Part shown: positions 5,636 through 10,051 of the stretch, piece by piece
How the letters are laid out: every line of letters begins with the position of its first letter
Position numbering within the stretch: position 1 is the first letter of the stretch
Assembly: GCA_002428055.1 (NCBI GenBank)
Contig: DIZY01000070.1
Location: forward strand, 1-10,051
Source of the DNA: Helicobacteraceae bacterium UBA6016
Lineage (GTDB): Bacteria > Campylobacterota > Campylobacteria > Campylobacterales > UBA6016
DNA: 10,051 nt
Direction of reading: 5' to 3'
The notes under the pieces: generated by a model
What the model saw: the letters and a program-made list of their open reading frames with translations, nothing else
Told to the model about the DNA's origin: nothing
Databases searched by the model: none
Made by a program: the position numbers and the translations under genes

Positions 5636-6421
5636 ATGAAAAAATTTTACATTTTAATGCTTTTTATTATTTCGGCGGTGGCTTTTGGGGCGGATGCGTC
5701 TAGGGTAGAAAAAATAAAAAAAGATGGAACCCTGCGTGTGTGTATATGGCCGGAATACTACGGAATTTCGTATGTAGACCAAAGAACTCAGAAGCTTATC
5801 GGTATAGATATAGATTTGGCAGGTGAGTTTGCCAAAGATATGGGTGTTAAGCCTCAATTTGTAAAAAGCTCTTTTGCGACACTAATAGATGATATTGTCG
5901 GCGATAAATGTGATATTGCAATGTTTGCAATAGGTAATACTCCAACAAGAGCTGCAAAAATCAGGATGACATCACCGCACTTGACAAGCGATATTTATGC
6001 GATAACTACAAAAAGTAATCGTCGTATTAAGACATGGGACGATATAGACAAAGCAGGCGTGAGCGTTGCGGTAGCGAAGGGTACATATCACGAACCTGTC
6101 ATGAGGGCAAAGCTCAAAAATGCAACTCTTTTGGTGGTCGACAGCATGCACGCCAGAGAGCAAGAGGTGGAGTCAGGCAGGGCTGATGTGTTTATGACCG
6201 ACTATCCGTTTGGTATGCGTATGCTATCCCAGACCTCCTGGGCCAGACTTGTAAAGCCTGAAAAAACATATCATTTGACGCCGTACGGATGGGCTGTTGC
6301 CTATGGAGACGATATTTTTTTTGCGAGAGTTGAGAAATTTATTAAAGATATAAAACAAGACGGCAGACTGCTAAAAGCTGCAAAAAACAATGCTTTGGAA
6401 CCTATAGTAAATCTAAAATAA
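5636..6421 (+). CDS. Periplasmic solute-binding protein, family 3 (SBP_bac_3), without an ABC transporter
   Basis: A 261-residue exported two-lobed binding protein. Residues 1-19 form a Sec signal peptide with likely cleavage after AFGA. The SBP_bac_3 fold starts at DGTLRVCIWPEYYG (30-43), with IGIDIDLAGEFAKDMG (55-70), NTPTRAAKIRMTSPHL (101-116) and DVFMTDYPFG (184-193). R105 and D189 sit where polar amino acid binders hold the ligand's alpha-carboxylate and alpha-amino groups, so an amino acid or similar zwitterion is the best guess. No permease or ATPase gene is nearby. Instead a membrane histidine kinase begins ten bases after its stop, suggesting that it serves as a ligand-presenting co-sensor, although it could feed a transporter encoded elsewhere. 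The start has AAGG seven bases upstream. It is the first gene of a four-gene unit. Confidence 0.9.
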   Translation: MKKFYILMLFIISAVAFGADASRVEKIKKDGTLRVCIWPEYYGISYVDQRTQKLIGIDIDLAGEFAKDMGVKPQFVKSSFATLIDDIVGDKCDIAMFAIGNTPTRAAKIRMTSPHLTSDIYAITTKSNRRIKTWDDIDKAGVSVAVAKGTYHEPVMRAKLKNATLLVVDSMHAREQEVESGRADVFMTDYPFGMRMLSQTSWARLVKPEKTYHLTPYGWAVAYGDDIFFARVEKFIKDIKQDGRLLKAAKNNALEPIVNLK

Positions 6422-6431
6422 CGGTGGTCTG

Positions 6432-8141
6432 GTGGAGTTTTTATTAAGCAAAAGCGGCCGTAAATTTTTATTTGCGACTATTTTTATGGGCTTGGTCATT
6501 ATAGGCGGCGTGACGGTTGCTTTGTTGATGCTAAGGCAGGAGGCTATCGGTACTCACCTAAAAATAGCTAAGTTGCATGCCCGCACTTTTGGGGATCATA
6601 TCTCTCAAACAATAAAAAATATTGATTTGGCCTCTAGAAATACGGCTCTTTTTTCTGACGATAAAATTGATTTGTCCGATACTGAAAAAAGCTTTGAAGA
6701 GATGCTTCAAAATTCGCCGTATATCAGGTCTATCAGTATGCTGGACGCCAACAAAACCGTACTGGTTAGCACAAATAAGACCAACATCGGCATAAGCGTA
6801 AAATTAGACAATTTTTTACCGGAACCTTTTTTAAATGAAGATCTGCTTCGTTTCGGCTCCCCTTGGAGCGGCAGAGACCTGTACGACGGTTTTGAAATAT
6901 TGCCAAGCAAAGGCGCAAAATCAAATGAAGTCAGTTTTGTGCCGGTGATTAAGAGTGTAAAAAACAAAGATGAAGAGTATACGCTTTTGGTTGCCATTAA
7001 TAGCGACTATTTTATTAACAGCTATATTCAAAGCCTAGGTGTCGATATAGGCTCTGTGGATATTGCCCGTATTGATGGAACACTACTGTTTTCAACCGAC
7101 GAGCATGCCGTAATCGGTAAAATCCCAAAGGCGTATACACAGCTATTTTCTAGCGGAAAAGATTCATTTTCGGATGTAATGGAGTATGACAAAAAAGAGT
7201 CGCTTGTGTCATATCAGCTCTCACCTTCGTATCCTATAGGGGTCGTAGTGCGGCTAGACTATGGCGTGACTCTAAAACAGTGGGAGCGCCAGCGGATAAA
7301 TGTGCTACTTGTAACCACCTTGCTTGTTATTATCTCTGCAGCGCTTACTTTGGCGCTAATTATTAGGCATAAAAAACAGCAGATGATGGAAGCGCAAATA
7401 CTAAAGTCCAAAATAGTCGCGATGGGCGAGCTAATCTCGATGATAGCACATCAATGGAGGCAACCGCTTACCGTAGTGTCTGCTATTTTTTCAAATATTT
7501 CCGATGCTTACGAAGATGGAGAGCTGACGCAAGAGTATATGGATAAGAGCGTTAAGCAGGGTAATGATATTTTGCGGTATATGTCGAAAACCATCGATGA
7601 TTTTAGAAGTTTTTTTAAACCTCAAGATTCAAAAGAGGAGTTTTGTCTATGTAGGGCAATCTCCGATGCGGTTAAGCTGGCTTTTGGCGGGTTCGATATG
7701 AAGGGTATAAAAATCTTTTTTAACTCAGTTTTGGTTGAGGAAAATAGCGGTGAACTGTGTGAAAAGCAAATGTCGGTATTGGGGTATAAAAACGAGTTTT
7801 TGCAAGCTGTTATTTCAATAATAAAAAACTCAAAAGAGGCTATGGAGGCGCATCAAACAGAGAATAAAGCCATATATATCGAGCTAAAGGAAAGTGATGA
7901 TTTGTATCTGGCGACTATTTCAGACAACGGCGGCGGAGTCGGCGAAAAAGTAGCGCATAGAATATTTGAGCCATATTTTACGACAAAACACAACTCAATA
8001 GGGGCAGGAATGGGGCTTTATGTGACCAAAATGCTTGTAGAAAACGGTATGGGCGGAAAGCTTGGATACAAAAATATCGACAATGGCGCATCATTTATTA
8101 TAGAGCTACAAAAGAGCGACAAAACTACAGAGGGAAACTAA
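6432..8141 (+). CDS. Membrane sensor histidine kinase with dCache-type periplasmic domain
   Basis: A 569-residue inner-membrane kinase. TM1 is about 12-33 and TM2 about 289-312, enclosing a 255-residue periplasmic region with two Cache-like halves: SPYIRSISMLDANKTVLVST (95-114) and VDIARIDGTLLFSTDE (209-224). The cytoplasmic part has the H-box MIAHQWRQPL with phosphorylated H340, then the HATPase domain: N-box N466 in IIKNSKEA, DNGGG (498-502), FEPYFTTK (512-519) and GAGMG (524-528). There is no HAMP, PAS or attached receiver, so it must signal to a separate regulator, most simply the receiver at 9421. Start is GTG with a weak GGTGG upstream, consistent with translational coupling to the binding protein gene ten bases before. 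Its TAA overlaps the porin ATG by one base. The periplasmic ligand may be free solute or the loaded binding protein. Confidence 0.95.
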   Translation: MEFLLSKSGRKFLFATIFMGLVIIGGVTVALLMLRQEAIGTHLKIAKLHARTFGDHISQTIKNIDLASRNTALFSDDKIDLSDTEKSFEEMLQNSPYIRSISMLDANKTVLVSTNKTNIGISVKLDNFLPEPFLNEDLLRFGSPWSGRDLYDGFEILPSKGAKSNEVSFVPVIKSVKNKDEEYTLLVAINSDYFINSYIQSLGVDIGSVDIARIDGTLLFSTDEHAVIGKIPKAYTQLFSSGKDSFSDVMEYDKKESLVSYQLSPSYPIGVVVRLDYGVTLKQWERQRINVLLVTTLLVIISAALTLALIIRHKKQQMMEAQILKSKIVAMGELISMIAHQWRQPLTVVSAIFSNISDAYEDGELTQEYMDKSVKQGNDILRYMSKTIDDFRSFFKPQDSKEEFCLCRAISDAVKLAFGGFDMKGIKIFFNSVLVEENSGELCEKQMSVLGYKNEFLQAVISIIKNSKEAMEAHQTENKAIYIELKESDDLYLATISDNGGGVGEKVAHRIFEPYFTTKHNSIGAGMGLYVTKMLVENGMGGKLGYKNIDNGASFIIELQKSDKTTEGN

Positions 8142-9403
8142 TGAATAATCAAACCAAAAAACTTTTACTGTTTGCGGCAACAATGGCGACTTCGCTGTAT
8201 GCAGATACTATATATGACGGCTTTAAGCTTTCCGGCGAAGTAAGGGGTGGATATGTAAACTACTACTACGGTAATGAGGCGACCGATACTACGGCATTTG
8301 CCATAGTGGGCAAGCTTGGTGTGCAAACTCCTAAATACGGCGGTTTTTACGGCAAAGTAATGGGAGCCGGAGTATACGATTTTGGGCTTAGCAATCTTGA
8401 TAAACAGGCAAAAAGTCATATTTTCAAGATAACGCCGGACGGTAGCCGTTCAAATTTTGGCATACTTCAAGAGCTATATCTTGGGTATGATAACGGTAAA
8501 AATGAGTTTAAAATAGGAAGAAACGAGTTTGTTTCGCCGATGATAAGCAAAGATGATTATTATATGTTTGCCAATAGCTTTGAGACTGCCGGTCTTACGA
8601 GCCGCGCATTTGAAAATATGACGCTAAACGCCGGATATATACATAAAATGGCAGGCGTATGGGATAGCAGAAGCGACGGCAGCAATTTTAGAAGCATGAG
8701 TGATGCATCTATGACAACGGCCACAAACAAGGGTGAGGCCAATAACGCAGGCATCTATTATGCCGGAGTGGATTACAAAAACGGCTCACATAAGCTTTCC
8801 GTGTGGGAGTACTACGCAAAAGATCTTTACAATACGCTGTTTGCGCAATATGATTATTTTGGTAAAGGCGATGGCTTTGCCTATAATGTCGGCTTACAGA
8901 TGATGGACTTCAAAGAGGTTGGCAAACTCTCAAAAAGTGCAACGAATATAGATACGGGAGTATATGCGGCACAAATAGACGCAAAACTGGATAACGGTGT
9001 TTTGTTGAACGCCAGCGTCACTAAATTTGGCGACGGCGACGGAGAGCAATATGTTCTTGGGGCATGGGGCGGTTATGCGTACTATACAAAGGGTTTTATA
9101 TTTCATTTCCATGAGCAAAACTCTTTCAGAAATGCTGCCGGGTATAAGCTTCAGGCCGGTTATGATTTTGCAAAAGCAGGAGTCGGTGCTCTTGTGCTCA
9201 ATCTCAGATATACGAATTTTATGCTTGACAACAAATATTCGATATATGGCGGAAAAGGTCAAGACAGTATGAAGCTTTATGGGGCTCAGTTGAGATATGA
9301 TTTTGCAAAAGGCGCATACTGTGCGGCAACTTATGAAAAAGGAAAGCTGGATTATGTGCGCGACTTTGACGGTTTTAGGCTAATCGGCGGGTATAAATTT
9401 TGA
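8141..9403 (+). CDS. Outer-membrane porin, OprD-like family of Campylobacterota
   Basis: A 420-residue predicted beta-barrel. Residues 1-21 are a Sec signal peptide (cleavage after SLYA). The mature chain is rich in alternating aromatic and glycine segments typical of barrel strands, for example GEVRGGYVNYYYG, ELYLGYDNGKNEFKIGRNEF and LRYTNFMLDN, and it ends in GYKF, the C-terminal phenylalanine used by the BAM assembly machinery. The start and the GRNEFVSPMISKDDYYMFANSFE stretch resemble OprD/Opr-family channels, which let small substrates pass. Family assignment is by resemblance only. The ATG overlaps the kinase stop (TAATG) and has AGAGGG upstream, so it is translated in step with the kinase. 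Its place between kinase and receiver suggests that it passes the solute sensed by the system, or is itself adjusted by it. Confidence 0.78.
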   Translation: MNNQTKKLLLFAATMATSLYADTIYDGFKLSGEVRGGYVNYYYGNEATDTTAFAIVGKLGVQTPKYGGFYGKVMGAGVYDFGLSNLDKQAKSHIFKITPDGSRSNFGILQELYLGYDNGKNEFKIGRNEFVSPMISKDDYYMFANSFETAGLTSRAFENMTLNAGYIHKMAGVWDSRSDGSNFRSMSDASMTTATNKGEANNAGIYYAGVDYKNGSHKLSVWEYYAKDLYNTLFAQYDYFGKGDGFAYNVGLQMMDFKEVGKLSKSATNIDTGVYAAQIDAKLDNGVLLNASVTKFGDGDGEQYVLGAWGGYAYYTKGFIFHFHEQNSFRNAAGYKLQAGYDFAKAGVGALVLNLRYTNFMLDNKYSIYGGKGQDSMKLYGAQLRYDFAKGAYCAATYEKGKLDYVRDFDGFRLIGGYKF

Positions 9404-9420
9404 TGAAGCAGGCGAAATAA
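9403..9420 (+). other. Five-codon mini-ORF bridging porin and receiver genes
   Basis: The porin TGA (9401-9403) overlaps an ATG at 9403-9405 that opens MKQAK and stops with TAA at 9418-9420, directly before the receiver ATG at 9421. Ribosomes ending on the porin could restart here and be handed on to the receiver start, which has only a weak site of its own (AGGCGA around 9410-9415). It may equally be chance. Confidence 0.2.
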
Positions 9421-9807
9421 ATGAGAGTAAAATACGATTTTAGCGTACTTTTTGTTGAAGACGAGGAGATGATAAGAGCAACGATGGGGGGCTATTTTCA
9501 GAGGCGTTTTCGTGAGCTTCACTATGCCTTAAACGGTGAGGAGGGGCTTCGCATGTTTGAGGAGCTTCGACCTGATATTGTAATTACGGACATCGAGATG
9601 CCAAGGATGGACGGACTAAAAATGTGTGAAGCGATAAAAAAGATAAGCCCTGATACTCCAGTTGTTTTTACCACGGCGTTTAGTGAGCCTGAGCAACTCT
9701 CTATGGCTAATCAACTAGGCGCCTTTGCCTATATGGTGAAGCCGATAGATTATGACGAGTTGGAAAATGTACTGATAAGTTTGTCCGAAAAACTAACGCT
9801 AAAATAG
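9421..9807 (+). CDS. Single-domain response regulator (receiver only)
   Basis: A 128-residue cytoplasmic receiver domain with nothing attached. The acidic pair E13/D14 (FVEDEE), phospho-acceptor D57 (VITDIEMPRMDG), switch T84/T85 (FTTAF), aromatic Y104 and K107 (YMVKPID) are all present, so it should be phosphorylated. With no DNA-binding or enzyme domain it must act by protein contact, as CheY-like or relay proteins do. It is the last gene of the unit that begins at 5636, 17 bases after the porin, and is the natural partner of the kinase at 6432. Possible targets are a flagellar switch, a diguanylate cyclase or a relay through an Hpt protein such as the one at 4447; none is shown by the sequence. 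Confidence 0.93.
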   Translation: MRVKYDFSVLFVEDEEMIRATMGGYFQRRFRELHYALNGEEGLRMFEELRPDIVITDIEMPRMDGLKMCEAIKKISPDTPVVFTTAFSEPEQLSMANQLGAFAYMVKPIDYDELENVLISLSEKLTLK

Positions 9808-9812
9808 CCAAA

Positions 9813-9839
9813 TTAGCACTTAAAGTTTGAGTCTGCTAA
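9813..9839 (+). promoter_or_regulatory. CIRCE-like operator overlapping the htpG promoter
   Basis: TTAGCACTT, nine bases, then GTCTGCTAA. The CIRCE consensus is TTAGCACTC-N9-GAGTGCTAA; the left arm matches 8 of 9, the right arm 7 of 9, and the spacing is exact. The outer TTAGCA and TGCTAA arms pair perfectly. A TAAAAT -10 box at 9837-9842 overlaps the right arm, so the HrcA repressor bound here would block transcription of htpG until heat or misfolded protein releases it. Confidence 0.6.
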
Positions 9840-9887
9840 AATTTCGGCACATCTCACATATACATTATCAACTTTAGGAGTTTTACA

Positions 9888-10051
9888 ATGGCAAAACACG
9901 CATTTCAAACGGAAATCAAACAACTACTAGACCTGATGATTCACTCTTTGTATTCCGACAAAGACATATTCCTAAGAGAGCTTATCTCAAACGGCTCAGA
10001 CGCTATGGACAAGCTTCAATATCTTGCACTGACAGATGAAAAATACAAAAA
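9888..10051 (+). CDS. htpG: Molecular chaperone HtpG (Hsp90), partial 5' end
   Basis: The first 54 codons of bacterial Hsp90, an ATP-driven dimeric cytoplasmic chaperone. The N-terminus MAKHAFQTEIKQLLDLMIHSLYSDKDIFLRELISNGSDAMDKLQY is characteristic: the ETEIKQLLDLMIHSLYS-type helix and the FLRELISNxSDAxDKLxY block of the GHKL ATPase domain. Most Hsp90s have NASDA; here the residue is glycine (NGSDA), with the ATP-binding asparagine kept. AGGAG at 9876-9880 precedes the ATG by seven bases. The gene runs off the window. It is 80 bases after the receiver gene and has its own probable promoter with a CIRCE-like operator, so it is not simply part of the upstream operon. Confidence 0.97.
   Translation, partial: MAKHAFQTEIKQLLDLMIHSLYSDKDIFLRELISNGSDAMDKLQYLALTDEKYK

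Noticed and set aside
8930..9262. Antisense open frame of about 110 codons under the porin gene
   Set aside because: A result of codon composition on the opposite strand; no ribosome binding site or recognisable domain.

Overview
The window looks like chromosomal DNA of a Campylobacterota (epsilonproteobacterial) species, probably Campylobacter-like. It is AT-rich and densely packed. ATA codons are frequent, promoters resemble TAAAAT/TATAAT -10 boxes without clear -35 boxes, and the kinase carries the AHQWRQPL H-box typical of this phylum. From memory, the argF-hemB block beside a divergent ribA also occurs in Campylobacter jejuni. Eleven protein genes are supported. Two are cut by the window edges (ribA on the left, htpG on the right). 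No RNA gene, insertion sequence, CRISPR array or other mobile element was seen, and no gene-free stretch exceeds about 210 bases.

Left part (1-2434), housekeeping metabolism. ribA (GTP cyclohydrolase II, riboflavin synthesis) reads leftwards from a compact divergent promoter region. hemB (porphobilinogen synthase) and argF (ornithine carbamoyltransferase) read rightwards as a two-gene operon. ribA has no ATG, GTG or well-placed TTG at its expected start; an ATT codon behind a good ribosome binding site fits best.

Middle part (2435-5424), sensing and cell wall. A 619-residue transmembrane chemoreceptor has a periplasmic CxxCH haem-c motif and a C-terminal zinc-binding CZB domain, so it may read two different cues. 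Next come a free-standing Hpt phosphotransfer protein and, convergently, a Tat-exported YcbK/MepK-type M15 peptidase likely to act on peptidoglycan.

Right part (5425-9807), a four-gene signalling and uptake unit: a periplasmic family-3 solute-binding protein without an ABC transporter, a dCache-type membrane histidine kinase, an OprD-like outer-membrane porin and a receiver-only response regulator. The first three junctions are tight (10 nt gap, 1 nt overlap, 17 nt gap). The intergenic region upstream holds three inverted repeats that could be operators. My reading is that the porin admits a solute, the binding protein captures it and presents it to the kinase, and the kinase signals to the single-domain regulator. 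The layout is seen in the sequence; the mechanism is inferred.

Right edge (9808-10051). htpG (Hsp90) begins behind a CIRCE-like operator, suggesting control by the HrcA heat-shock repressor.
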